A DNA stretch of 64,000 nt from contig NZ_JABFDM010000001.1 in the NCBI RefSeq assembly GCF_013178945.1, positions 496,001-560,000 on the forward strand, in the 5' to 3' direction. The position numbers and the translations under genes were made by a program. The notes beneath the pieces were generated by a model, which made no database searches, was not told the origin of the DNA, and was given only the letters and a program-made list of their open reading frames with translations. This document shows, in pieces, positions 45,377-54,453 of the stretch (position 1 is its first letter; the number at the start of each line of letters is the position of its first letter). The DNA is from Bradyrhizobium aeschynomenes. GTDB lineage: Bacteria > Pseudomonadota > Alphaproteobacteria > Rhizobiales > Xanthobacteraceae.

Positions 45377-46311
45377 GGTCCCCCGTTGCAGGCATCGTCG
45401 CGCTGGTCACCGTGCTCGTGCTCGTCGTCATCGGCTACAGCTCGCTGTTCACCGTGCAGCAGACCGAACAGGCGCTGGTCGTGCGGTTCGGCAAGCCGGT
45501 CGACGTCGTCACCCAGCCCGGCCTGAACTTCAAGGCGCCGTTCATCGACAACGTGATCTCGATCGACAAGCGCATCCTCGACCTCGAGAACCCCTCGCAG
45601 GAGGTGATCGCCTTCGACCAGAAGCGGCTCGTCGTCGATGCCTTCGCGCGCTACAAGATCAAGAACGCGCTGCAATTCTACCAGAGCGTCGGCTCGATCC
45701 AGACCGCCAACGTCCAGCTCGGGACACTGCTCAACGCTTCGCTGCGCCGCGTGCTCGGCGAGGTCACCTTCACGCAAGTCGTGCGCGACGAGCGCGAGGC
45801 GCTGATGCGCAAGATCCGCGATCAGCTCGACAAGGAGGCCGACGCCTATGGCATCCAGGTGGTGGACGTCCGCATCCGCCGCGCCGACCTGCCGGAGGCC
45901 AACAGCCAGGCGGTGTACAACCGGATGAAGACCGAGCGGCAGCGCGAGGCCGAGGAGTTCCGGGCGCTCGGTGGCCAGAAGGCCCAGGAGATCAGGTCCA
46001 AGGCCGATCGCGAGGCCACCGTGATCGTCGCCGAGGCCAACTCGCAGGCGGAGCAGACCCGCGGCGCCGGCGATGCCGAGCGCAACCGCCTGTTCGCCGA
46101 GGCCTACAGCAAGGACCCGGGCTTCTTCGCCTTCTACCGCTCGATGTCGGCGTATGAGAACGGGCTGAAGTCCGGCGACACCCGCTTCCTGCTGCGGCCC
46201 GATTCGGAGTTCTTCCGCTACTTCGCCAACCCCTCGGGGAAGCCGGCTGCGGAGACGCCGTCCACCGCCAGCTCGACCGCGGCCGCAGCGGTGCCGGCGC
46301 CCAAGCCCTGA
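45373..46311 (+). CDS. hflC: FtsH protease modulator HflC
   Basis: A 312-residue SPFH protein. It has an N-terminal membrane helix (GIVALVTVLVLVVIGYSSLF), then FTVQQTEQALVVRFGKPVDVVTQPGLNFKAPFIDNV. The helical part has MKTERQREAEEFRALGGQKAQEIRSKADREATVIVAEA, typical of HflC. It pairs with HflK, whose gene it overlaps by 4 bp. The C-terminal ~20 residues are Ala/Pro-rich. A perfect hairpin lies 55 bp after the stop. Confidence 0.96.
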   Translation: MRSPVAGIVALVTVLVLVVIGYSSLFTVQQTEQALVVRFGKPVDVVTQPGLNFKAPFIDNVISIDKRILDLENPSQEVIAFDQKRLVVDAFARYKIKNALQFYQSVGSIQTANVQLGTLLNASLRRVLGEVTFTQVVRDEREALMRKIRDQLDKEADAYGIQVVDVRIRRADLPEANSQAVYNRMKTERQREAEEFRALGGQKAQEIRSKADREATVIVAEANSQAEQTRGAGDAERNRLFAEAYSKDPGFFAFYRSMSAYENGLKSGDTRFLLRPDSEFFRYFANPSGKPAAETPSTASSTAAAAVPAPKP

Positions 46312-46366
46312 TGGCATCTGCCTCGATGCCCAGCGCGGTTGATCGGGCGAATATGAGTTGACATGG

Positions 46367-46394
46367 ACGGGGCGAAGCCGTTGCTTCGCCCCGT
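46367..46394 (+). terminator. Perfect 12-bp hairpin after hflC
   Basis: Arms 46367-46378 and 46383-46394 pair perfectly around a CGTT loop. There is no strong T-run afterwards, so it may attenuate more than stop transcription into the next gene. Confidence 0.6.
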
Positions 46395-46431
46395 TACATA
46401 TCAAGAAGGTCGAACGGGAGGTCCGGGTCCG

Positions 46432-46638
46432 ATGAGGTCCATTGCGTTTTCCGATTTCCTCATCGGATTAGGTATCCTGTTCGTGCTCGAAGGCCTGATG
46501 TTCGCGGCAAGTCCGGAGTGGATGCGCCGGGCCATGAAGACCGCGATGACCACGCCCGACAACGTGCTGCGGGCCGTCGGCATCGGCTCGGCGGTGGCCG
46601 GCCTGATCTTGATCTGGGTCATCCGGCGCCCGATCTGA
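46432..46638 (+). CDS. DUF2065 family small membrane protein
   Basis: A 68-residue protein with two hydrophobic segments (FLIGLGILFVLEGLMFAA and AVGIGSAVAGLILIWVI) joined by SPEWMRRAMKTAMTTPDNVLRAVG, the conserved core of DUF2065. The family is found between hflC and degP-type genes in many proteobacteria, exactly as here, which suggests a role in membrane protein quality control; no direct function is known. The ATG at 46432 is the family start. Confidence 0.88.
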   Translation: MRSIAFSDFLIGLGILFVLEGLMFAASPEWMRRAMKTAMTTPDNVLRAVGIGSAVAGLILIWVIRRPI

Positions 46639-46860
46639 CGGGCCTCGTCCGGCCTCGCCACGCCGCGGCTGCTTCCGGCGTTCATCCGATCGGGTTTGCC
46701 GCCCGGCCAACGCCATTGTGAGGCGATGGCTGCGCCATTTTGACGTATTAGGTCGCCTTCAATGATGAATCGGGCGGTCCGATCGGGCGTGCTTGCGTCC
46801 CCGCCCGGTTCCGGCGCACTGTACCGATTGAATTTGCCGACTTTTCTGGAGATCCGCCCG

Positions 46861-48363
46861 ATGACCGCAACCCTTGCTTTCAGCCGTCGCCTGCGTCCCG
46901 TCCTGACTGCGGCTATCCTGGCCGCGGGCTGGGCGCTCGCGCCGGTCCCGGCCTCGGCGCGCGGACCCGAGGGGATCGCCGACGTCGCCGAGCGGGTCAT
47001 CGACGCCGTCGTCAACATTTCGACCTCGCAGACCGTCGAGGCCAAGGGCGGCTCCTCGGAGAACCGCAACGCCAATCCGCAGGTGCCGCCGGGCTCGCCG
47101 TTCGAGGAGTTCTTCGACGACTTCTTCAAGAACCGCCGTGGCGGTCCGGGCGGCCGGGGCGGCGCCGACAACTCGCCGCGCCGCACCAACTCGCTGGGCT
47201 CCGGCTTCATCGTTGACGACTCGGGCGTGGTCGTCACCAACAACCACGTCATCGCCGACGCCGACGAGATCAACGTGATCCTCAACGACGGCACCAAGAT
47301 CAAGGCCGAGCTGGTCGGCGTCGACAAGAAGACCGACCTCGCGGTGCTCAAGTTCAAGCCGCCGCGGCCGCTGACGGTCGTCAAGTTCGGCGACTCGGAC
47401 AAGCTCCGCCTGGGCGAATGGGTGGTCGCCATCGGCAACCCGTTCAGCCTCGGCGGCACGGTCACGGCCGGCATCGTCTCGGCCAAGAACCGCGACATCT
47501 CGTCGGGTCCCTATGACAGCTACATCCAGACCGACGCCTCGATCAATCGCGGCAATTCCGGCGGCCCGCTGTTCAATCTCGATGGCGAGGTCATCGGCGT
47601 CAACACGCTGATCATCTCGCCGTCCGGCGGCTCGATCGGCATCGGCTTCGCGGTGCCGTCGAAGACGGTCGCCGGCGTGGTCGACCAGCTGCGCCAGTTC
47701 GGCGAGCTGCGCCGCGGCTGGCTCGGGGTGCGCATCCAGGGCGTGACCGACGAGATTGCCGAGAGCCTCAACATCAAGCCGGCGCGCGGCGCGCTGGTGG
47801 CCGGCGTCGACGACAAGGGGCCGGCCAAGCCGGCCGGCATCGAGCCCGGCGACGTCGTCGTCAAGTTCGACGGCCGCGACATCAAGGAGCCGAAGGACCT
47901 GTCGCGCATCGTCGCCGACTCCGCCGTCGGCAAGGAGGTCGACGTCGTCATCATCCGCAAGGGCCAGGAGCAGACCCTCAAGGTCAAGCTCGGTCGGCTC
48001 GAGGACAATGAGAAGGTCCAGCAGGCGGCGATCAAGAAGGACGAGCCGGCCGAGAAGCCAGCCACCCAGAAGGCGCTCGGGCTCGATCTCGCCGCTTTGT
48101 CGAAGGATCTGCGCACGCGCTACAAGATCAAGGACAGCGTCAAGGGCGTCGTCGTCACCGGCGTCGACCAGGCGTCCGACGCCGCCGAGAAGCGGCTGTC
48201 GGCCGGTGACGTCATCGTCGAGGTTGCCCAGGAGGCGGTGACCTCGGGTCTCGACATCAAGAAGCGCGTCGACCAGCTCAAGAAGGATGGCAAGAAGTCG
48301 GTTCTGCTGCTGGTGTCGAACGCCGACGGTGAGCTTCGCTTCGTGGCGTTGAGCCTGCAGTAG
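46861..48363 (+). CDS. degP: Periplasmic serine protease of the Do/DegP family
   Basis: A 500-residue Do-family serine endopeptidase with a signal peptide (ALAPVPASARG). The trypsin-like domain has a complete triad: His129 in NNHVI, Asp159 in KTDLAVLKF and Ser233 in GNSGGPLF. Two PDZ domains follow, one from RRGWLGVRIQGV and one at the C-terminus (KGVVVTGVDQASDAAEKRLSAGDVI). It degrades or refolds damaged envelope proteins. The sequence is closer to the MucD/DegQ style than to E. coli DegP. The ATG at 46861 follows GGAG; the frame is open to 46762. It sits downstream of hflK-hflC-DUF2065. Confidence 0.94.
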   Translation: MTATLAFSRRLRPVLTAAILAAGWALAPVPASARGPEGIADVAERVIDAVVNISTSQTVEAKGGSSENRNANPQVPPGSPFEEFFDDFFKNRRGGPGGRGGADNSPRRTNSLGSGFIVDDSGVVVTNNHVIADADEINVILNDGTKIKAELVGVDKKTDLAVLKFKPPRPLTVVKFGDSDKLRLGEWVVAIGNPFSLGGTVTAGIVSAKNRDISSGPYDSYIQTDASINRGNSGGPLFNLDGEVIGVNTLIISPSGGSIGIGFAVPSKTVAGVVDQLRQFGELRRGWLGVRIQGVTDEIAESLNIKPARGALVAGVDDKGPAKPAGIEPGDVVVKFDGRDIKEPKDLSRIVADSAVGKEVDVVIIRKGQEQTLKVKLGRLEDNEKVQQAAIKKDEPAEKPATQKALGLDLAALSKDLRTRYKIKDSVKGVVVTGVDQASDAAEKRLSAGDVIVEVAQEAVTSGLDIKKRVDQLKKDGKKSVLLLVSNADGELRFVALSLQ

Positions 48364-48409
48364 GCTCGGCGTTCGTCCTGCGGGGCAACCCTGGGCCGGC
48401 ACACTCGCT

Positions 48410-48566
48410 GTCGTCCCGGCCTTGAGCCGGGACCCATACCCCCAAGGGAGCGGTTCGGGCCGGGCTGGTCGGTGGCATTTTGCCCATCACGTCTGCTGCG
48501 GCGTATGGATCCCGGATCGGCGCCATGCCGCGCTTCGCGCGTCACGGCTTGTCCGGGATGACGACG
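48410..48566. repeat. REP-like palindrome pair
   Basis: Inverted hairpins at both ends (TGTCGTCCCGGCCTTGAGCC side, and TTGTCCGGGATGACGAC side). It lies between the degP stop and repeat copy B, as 14489-14608 lies beside copy A. Confidence 0.7.
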
Positions 48567-48607
48567 GTGGATGGATTCACGGCTCAAACAGCTGGGCAGG
48601 TGACGGA

Positions 48608-49036
48608 CATGGCACCGCGTTCTCGCGGCACATCATGCCCGAGGTCTGCGATCGCTCGTCCCTCGCAAACATGCAGAGGGCGCAGGGAATGCCGGGTGAA
48701 GGCCTCACCCATGGCCCGCCTGCGGAAAAAAATGCAGGCGGCAGGTACCACAGGCAAAGCCGTTTCAACCGGCATTCCCTGCGCGACGGTCTTCACGCTT
48801 ATACGCAGTCTCCCTGGTGCGCCGGGCTTGTTGGCCACCATCACCACGCGGCACGTCAGCGCCATCGCGGCTTGATACCAGCGTCGGGGTATCAGGACGC
48901 TGCGACTTCACGTCCGCAGCAAAGCCGTTCGTCGGCGTGCCCGAAGACACGCTGCGGCTTCATCGCGGCCATCGCATCCCCGCCTCGCGTGTCGTGACGA
49001 TCGCGCGCAACGCCCCTCCGCAGTGAGGCGGGATGC
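48608..49036 (-). repeat. Structured interspersed repeat, copy B (~430 bp)
   Basis: The reverse complement of this segment matches 14037-14463 over its whole length, with blocks of near identity and variable hairpins. Its hairpins are 48716-48723 with 48734-48741 and 48694-48699 with 48705-48710. Where their arms differ from copy A, both sides changed so that pairing is kept. The rest of the degP-arsH gap (49037-49156) is AT-richer and holds no gene. Confidence 0.8.
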
Positions 49037-49156
49037 GCGGAGATAATCATGACTTCAGATAAAGCGCAAGAAGATTATTTTTTTCAGAAATAACTGCCGC
49101 GCTCCCCGCTGGCCGGCGACGACGTTCCGGGCAGGGTGGAGCGCGCGGCCGGAGCC

Positions 49157-49867
49157 TCACAGCGATCGCTGATTGACCCGCTTCGACAGCTCCTCGGCAT
49201 TCTCCTTGCGCTCGGAATAGCGGTCGACCAGGTACTCCGTCCGGTCGCGCGTCAGCAGCGTGAACTTGACGAGCTCTTCCATCACGTCGACGACGCGATC
49301 GTAATAGGGCGACGGCTTCATGCGGTCAGCGTCGTCGAACTCCGCGAAGGCCTTCGGCACCGAGGACTGGTTTGGAATGGTGATCAGGCGCATCCAGCGG
49401 CCGAGGACTCGCAGCTGATTGACGGCGTTGAACGACTGCGAGCCGCCGCTGACCTGCATCACGGCCAACGTCTTGCCCTGCGTCGGCCGGACGGCCCCGA
49501 GCGACAGCGGGATCCAGTCGATCTGGGTCTTCATCACCCCGGTCATCGCCCCGTGCCGCTCCGGCGAGCACCACACCATGCCCTCGCACCAGGTCACGAG
49601 CTCGTGCAGCTCTCCGACCTTGGGATGGTCGGGCCACGCGTCGTCGACCAGCGGCAGCCCGTGCGGATCGAAGCTGCGCGTCTCCGCGCCGAAGCGGGCG
49701 AGAATGCGTGCGGCTTCCTCGGTGAGAAGCCGGCTGAACGAGCGCTGTCGCAGCGATCCGTAGAGCAGCAGGATTCGCGGAGGGTGGGAGGAGAGCGCCG
49801 GCTCCAGCAGCTTCGCGCGGTCGATGGGATGGAAGGCGGTTTCGTCCAATTGAGGCATCGTGTCAGA
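49157..49867 (-). CDS. arsH: Arsenical resistance protein ArsH
   Basis: A 236-residue NADPH-dependent FMN reductase of the ArsH type. The FMN-binding motif is [23 protein letters not shown], then [52 protein letters not shown], highly conserved in ArsH. It oxidises trivalent methylated arsenicals to less toxic pentavalent forms. The start is not certain: a TTG at 49867 has GGAGG at ideal spacing and is chosen, an ATG at 49858 is the conservative option, and the frame reaches a GTG at 49930. It is the last gene of the arsenic operon. Confidence 0.93.
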   Translation of the reverse strand, partial: SDTMPQLDETAFHPIDRAKLLEPALSSHPPRILLLYGSLRQRSFSRLLTEEAARILARFGAETRSFDPHGLPLVDDAWPDHPKVGELHELVTWCEGMVWCSPERHGAMTGVMKTQIDWIPLSLGAVRPTQGKTLAVMQVSGGSQSFNAVNQLRVLGRWMRLITIPNQSSVPKAFAEFDDADRMKPSPYYDRVVDVMEELVKFTLLTRDRTEYLVDRYSERKENAEELSKRVNQRSL

Positions 49868-49940
49868 CAACGCGGTATCCTCCGGCAAAATGATCGGCGT
49901 TGGCCGTCCTCGTTCGAGATCCGCCGGCACAAGCGCTCAG

Positions 49941-50020
49941 CATGCCAAGCGCTTGGAACGCCAAGAGCTTAGAACGCCAAGAGCTTAGAACGCCAAGAGA
50001 TTAGAACGCCAAGAGATTAG
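49941..50020. repeat. Tandem repeat of a 16-bp unit
   Basis: Four head-to-tail copies of AACGCCAAGAG(C/A)TTAG (49957-50020), preceded by one diverged copy (49941-49956). The first two full copies carry C and the last two A at position 12. The array covers the end of the HbpS-like gene and runs toward arsH, so it lies inside the operon transcript. The unit is not a multiple of three. Confidence 0.85.
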
Positions 50021-50520
50021 AACGCGATGTCCGCAGCGACGGCTTCGATGCCGGCCTTCGCGCAGATGTCGTCGTTGTCGCCTCCGGGCGCGCCGGATAC
50101 GCCGATCGCTCCGACCTGCTGGCCAGCGGCCTCTATTGGCATGCCGCCGCCGACCATGACAACGCCGGGAACGTTGACGATGGCCCGCTCCGCGGCGTCC
50201 GGTCGTGCCAGCCGGGCGGCGAGCGTGCTCGTCGCCTCGCGCCAGCTCGCGGCCGTCCGCGCCTTGCCCGTCGCGGCCTCGAGGGTATGCCAGCCGGCGA
50301 AACGGTCGCGCAGGGTGACCAGCACGAGCCCCGACGGATCGCTCACGGTCACGGCAGCCTGCCAGCCGCGTTTGCGGCACTCCGCGAGCGCCGCCTGTGC
50401 TGCCTTGAGCGCCGTGTCCGGCGCGATGATCCGCCGCGTCCATGTGGGCTCGTCGGCGCGCGCAACTAAGGCCGGGCCGAAAAGGAGGACGGCTGCGAGC
50501 AGCGGACGCAACACCATCAT
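50017..50520 (-). CDS. Exported GlcG/HbpS family heme-binding-type protein
   Basis: A 167-residue protein with a signal peptide (LLAAVLLFGPALVARADE), followed by a GlcG/HbpS (DUF336) domain: AAQAALAECRKRGWQAAVTVSDPSGLVLVTLRD, PGVVMVGGGMPIEA and QQVGAIGVSGAPGGDNDDICAKAGIEAV. Related proteins bind heme or cobalamin or sense oxidative stress. Its place in an arsenic operon is unusual; a redox or thiol role in the periplasm is a guess. The start codon overlaps the mini-thioredoxin stop (ATGATGG). Its 3' end lies in the 16-bp tandem repeat. Confidence 0.82.
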   Translation of the reverse strand: MMVLRPLLAAVLLFGPALVARADEPTWTRRIIAPDTALKAAQAALAECRKRGWQAAVTVSDPSGLVLVTLRDRFAGWHTLEAATGKARTAASWREATSTLAARLARPDAAERAIVNVPGVVMVGGGMPIEAAGQQVGAIGVSGAPGGDNDDICAKAGIEAVAADIAF

Positions 50521-50753
50521 GCCGACAGCCATTTCGCCATGTCCTCGGCCTTCGGCAGCCCGCCCGCGTGAACGACCTTGCCGTCGATCACCACGCCCGG
50601 CGTCGAGGCGATGCCGAACCGAGCGATGTCGGCGAAGTCCGTGATCTTTTCCAGCTCGATCTCGATGCCGAGCCTGCTTGCTTCCGAGGAGGCCATTGCT
50701 GCGGTCTGAACACAGCGCTTGCAGCCGGAGCCGAGAATCTTGACGTTCTTCAT
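50517..50753 (-). CDS. Small thioredoxin-like protein (mini-thioredoxin)
   Basis: A 78-residue thioredoxin-fold protein of the TM0996/MTH895 family. The opening KNVKILGSGCKRCVQT carries the redox CxxC (Cys11, Cys14), and IASTPGVVIDGKVVHAGG holds the cis-Pro loop. Such mini-thioredoxins are frequent beside ArsP-type permeases and ArsR regulators, where they may reduce arsenicals or the permease cysteines. It starts 16 bp after the permease stop. Confidence 0.9.
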   Translation of the reverse strand: MKNVKILGSGCKRCVQTAAMASSEASRLGIEIELEKITDFADIARFGIASTPGVVIDGKVVHAGGLPKAEDMAKWLSA

Positions 50754-50769
50754 GGGGCTTGTCCTTTCA

Positions 50770-51822
50770 TCAGAACAGGGCGTTGAACAGATAGCCGACG
50801 GCGACGATGCCGGCGGCGACGACGCCCGCGAAGACGGCGATCAGCCGGAGCGTCAGCACCTTGCGCAGAATGAGCATCTCGGGAAACGAAAGCGCGATGA
50901 CGCTCATCATGAAGGCGAGCACCGTTCCCAGCGCCGCACCCTTGCCGAGCAGCGCCTCGACGACCGGAATGATGCCCGCAGCGTTGGCGTACATCGGCAC
51001 GCCGATCAGCACCACGGCCGGCACGGACCACCATTGGTCCTTGCCCATGATCGAGGCGAGCAGGTCGTTCGGGACATAGCCGTGAATGAATGCGCCCGCC
51101 GCAATGCCGATGATGATCCAGGCCCAGACGCGGCCGACGATGTCGCGCACCGCGTCGATCCCGGCCCGGATCCGATCGGCGACGGTCTGTGAATCCGGCT
51201 GCAGCTCCGCCTGTCCTGCGCGCACGTTGCGAACCCATTCCTCGAGCCAGCCTTCGAGATGCAGTCGTCCGATGATCCATCCCGCCACGATCGCAACCGC
51301 CAGGCCGAAGGCCAGATAGATCGCGGCGATCCTCCAGCCGACCAGCGCGAACAGAAGACCGAGCGCGACCTCGTTTACCATCGGCGCCGCGATCAGGAAC
51401 GAGAAGGTCACCCCGAGCGGGACGCCGGCCGAGACGAAGCCGACGAAGAGCGGCACCGCCGAGCACGAGCAGAAGGGAGTGAATACGCCGAGGATCGCAG
51501 CCGCGACATTGCCGAGGCCCTCGCGCTTGCCGGCGAGCAATGCGCGAGTTCGCTCGGCCGAAAAAAAGCTGCGTACGACGCCCATGCCGAACACGACCAG
51601 CGTCATCAGCATCAGGACCTTCGGCGCGTCGAACACGAAGAACCGCGCGGCTTGTTCCAGATGGCTGTCGCGGGACACCGGCAGCGACGATACCAGCCAT
51701 GCCGAGAACGCTTCCAGCTGCCAGTAGACCGCAAACCACAACGCGACCGCAGCTGCCGTCGCAATGATCCAGATCACAGCCGATGCCGATCCGTCAGGGT
51801 AGGTTGAAGCTTCGTTTTTCAT
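50770..51822 (-). CDS. ArsP-type permease (DUF318 family)
   Basis: A 350-residue inner-membrane permease of the DUF318/ArsP family with about eight membrane segments. The hallmark FTPFCSCSAVPLFVGFVSAGVPLG (Cys-rich, residues ~114-137) and the second repeat PMYANAAGIIPVVEALLGKGAALGTVLAF are present. ArsP members export trivalent organoarsenicals such as methylarsenite; other DUF318 members have other roles, so context matters. Here ArsR, a mini-thioredoxin and ArsH share the operon, which supports an organoarsenical function. It overlaps the arsR stop by 4 bp. Confidence 0.88.
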   Translation of the reverse strand: MKNEASTYPDGSASAVIWIIATAAAVALWFAVYWQLEAFSAWLVSSLPVSRDSHLEQAARFFVFDAPKVLMLMTLVVFGMGVVRSFFSAERTRALLAGKREGLGNVAAAILGVFTPFCSCSAVPLFVGFVSAGVPLGVTFSFLIAAPMVNEVALGLLFALVGWRIAAIYLAFGLAVAIVAGWIIGRLHLEGWLEEWVRNVRAGQAELQPDSQTVADRIRAGIDAVRDIVGRVWAWIIIGIAAGAFIHGYVPNDLLASIMGKDQWWSVPAVVLIGVPMYANAAGIIPVVEALLGKGAALGTVLAFMMSVIALSFPEMLILRKVLTLRLIAVFAGVVAAGIVAVGYLFNALF

Positions 51823-52115
51823 GCTGCGCTCCTGTTCGGCTCAGGCATGGCCGCCATCACGGCATCGAGGATGGCGCGGCGATCGGGCGTCAGGTCAGGA
51901 CTCAGCCGATACCGGACCCACTGGGCGTCACGCCGGTCGATGACGAGACCGGCGGCCTTGAGGGCGGACATGTGCCGGCTCATGCGCGATGCGCTGGCTT
52001 GGAGCTGCCGCATGAGCTCGCAGACGCAGTGCTCGCCGCCGTCCCAAAGGATGCGCAGGGCGGCGAGGCGGGTCGGCTCGGCCAGAGCGATGAGCAGCGG
52101 GACGGGATCGGACAT
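51819..52115 (-). CDS. arsR: ArsR family metalloregulator
   Basis: A 98-residue winged-helix repressor of the ArsR/SmtB family. The metalloid-binding CxC (Cys30, Cys32) is in GGEHCVCELMRQL, the classic alpha-3 ELCVCDL-type site, followed by the recognition helix region SASRMSRHMSALKAAGLVIDRRDAQWVRYRL. It should leave DNA when arsenite or a methylarsenite binds. It is the first gene of the operon and overlaps the permease start (ATGA). A perfect palindrome upstream is its probable operator. Confidence 0.93.
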   Translation of the reverse strand: MSDPVPLLIALAEPTRLAALRILWDGGEHCVCELMRQLQASASRMSRHMSALKAAGLVIDRRDAQWVRYRLSPDLTPDRRAILDAVMAAMPEPNRSAA

Positions 52116-52140
52116 GATCTTAACATATGCGTATTTTCGT

Positions 52141-52160
52141 ATTTGCGCAATAGCGCAAAT
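52141..52160. promoter_or_regulatory. Probable ArsR operator
   Basis: ATTTGCGC-N4-GCGCAAAT, a perfect 8-4-8 palindrome, lies 25 bp upstream of the arsR start codon in an AT-rich stretch where the promoter is expected. The size and place fit an ArsR dimer site. Confidence 0.6.
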
Positions 52161-52284
52161 AATGGTCGCGGATCTGCGGTTCGACCGGGCAATCGGCGCG
52201 GCGCGCGGCGGCGGGCCGGCAATGGCGGGTGATGCGTGGCCCGCGCAGCGACGTCCCGCGAGCTCCCGGTCGGGAAATCAGGCG

Positions 52285-52540
52285 AGCTGATTGGCGTCAG
52301 GTCAATTGATGCACGGGATGGCCTCGCCGCCGCGCGCCGGAATGTGTTCGCGCGGCTGTCTCGACGATGCGGCCCGCCGAGCCGGGTACGAAGACCCAAA
52401 AGGTGCAGCGGACTGGTCGTCTGGGCTGCCAGCGGCGCGGATGTCCGTGATCTTCACCACGCGCGACGCCATTCGTTGTCCCGAACAGGGAGCGCGGCCT
52501 CGCTTGGCGAGACGCGCGCTGCCTATTGGACGATGATTTG
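52285..52540. other. Possible degenerate repeat or spurious-ORF element
   Basis: This part of the spacer between arsR and a small secreted gene has an open frame on each strand with atypical protein content and no ribosome site. From memory, similar short peptides (for example IFTTRDAIRCPEQGARPRL) recur as hypothetical proteins in Bradyrhizobium relatives, which would make it an interspersed element. I cannot confirm this from the window, which has only one copy. Confidence 0.3.
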
Positions 52541-52550
52541 CTTGCGTCGC

Positions 52551-52823
52551 TTAGTTGCGAACGCTGCCGACGGTGATCGGAGCGACGAGCGCCGCGCTGC
52601 GGCGGTGATGAGCGAGCACGGCAAGCTGATGCGGCGAGGCGGTGCTGTCGACATTGATCGCGACGGTCTGCTGAGCAGCGGACGATGCGCCGACGACGGA
52701 GAGTTGATGCGGCGTCGCCGGCAGCGCGCCGACGTCGTAGCTCGGCAGTTCGCCGGCAGTGGCCGCGCCGGTCAACAGCGCGAATGCGACGAGAGAGCCG
52801 GGAATGATGTGCTTGATGGTCAT
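52551..52823 (-). CDS. Small secreted protein of unknown function
   Basis: A 90-residue protein with a clear signal peptide (GSLVAFALLTGAATAGE). The mature part of about 66 residues has two similar units, TPHQLSVVGASSAAQQTVAI and SPHQLAVLAHHRRSAALVAPI. There are no Cys residues and no known domain. The ATG at 52823 follows GAAGGA at good spacing, which supports it as a real gene. It stands alone, with a 730-bp spacer upstream. Function unknown. Confidence 0.65.
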   Translation of the reverse strand: MTIKHIIPGSLVAFALLTGAATAGELPSYDVGALPATPHQLSVVGASSAAQQTVAINVDSTASPHQLAVLAHHRRSAALVAPITVGSVRN

Positions 52824-53244
52824 CGGGAGGTCCTTCTGTGACGATGATCGATTGCATCTCGTGCAACCGTTTTCGTTTTCCTTGGACGCTCCCTAGCGCT
52901 GACGGGAATATATGCGCTGCAGCATGATTTGACAATTCATCGATTGGTGATGCGGTTAAAGGGCCGTGCCCGACCTGCAATGATGCGGGATGCGAATGGT
53001 GTGATCGGCGATCTGAAATGAGATTGGAAGGGAGTTACGCGGCAGGGTGCTGGATTGAAACAAATCTTCAGCGGCGCACGCGAAACGCGTGAGCGCGTGT
53101 CGGCTCGCGGCGGATCTCGCTTGCAGTGGCGACAACGGCACGAGGTACGGGTGCGGTCGTTCAGCAATCGCAATTTTCAGCTCATTGTCACAATCGGCTG
53201 AGATGGACGATCTGTGTCATCACGGGACGACGATGACTTTCCCC
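52824..53244. other. Gene-free stretch upstream of the small secreted gene
   Basis: About 420 bp without a supportable gene. It is less GC-rich than its surroundings in places (near 52840-53060) and probably contains the promoter of the small secreted gene. I see no tRNA or strong hairpin. Confidence 0.4.
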
Positions 53245-53397
53245 GCCGTCATTCCGGGGCATCGCGCAGCGATGAGCCCGGAATCCATAGCCACGAGCGG
53301 TCATATTTTGGAAGATCAGCGCCACATCCTTCTCGCGCCTCATGGCCGGCCGTGGCTATGGATTCCGGGCTCGCGCTCCGCGCGCCCCGGAATGACG
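53245..53397. repeat. REP-like palindrome pair
   Basis: Long inverted pair: the GTCATTCCGGGGC and CATAGCCACG side faces CGTGGCTATG and GCCCCGGAATGAC. Same subfamily as 55377-55475. Confidence 0.8.
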
Positions 53398-53559
53398 GAG
53401 AGGTCGGTGTCGGCAAAGGCGTGGCAACGCTGCTGTTGTTTCCGTCCCCCGAGCGTGCGCCGTGCCCACCATGGCTTCCGAACGCGCGGATGCGCCGCGG
53501 GCATGCGACGACCCTGAGCGGCCGCGTTGCCCACCTGCGATATCAGGGCTGCAGGCTGA

Positions 53560-54450
<891 letters not shown>

Positions 54451-54453
54451 CAG

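Noticed and set aside
49941..50020. Tandem 16-bp units considered as a mini CRISPR array
   Set aside because: Units are directly adjacent with no spacers and no cas genes are present.
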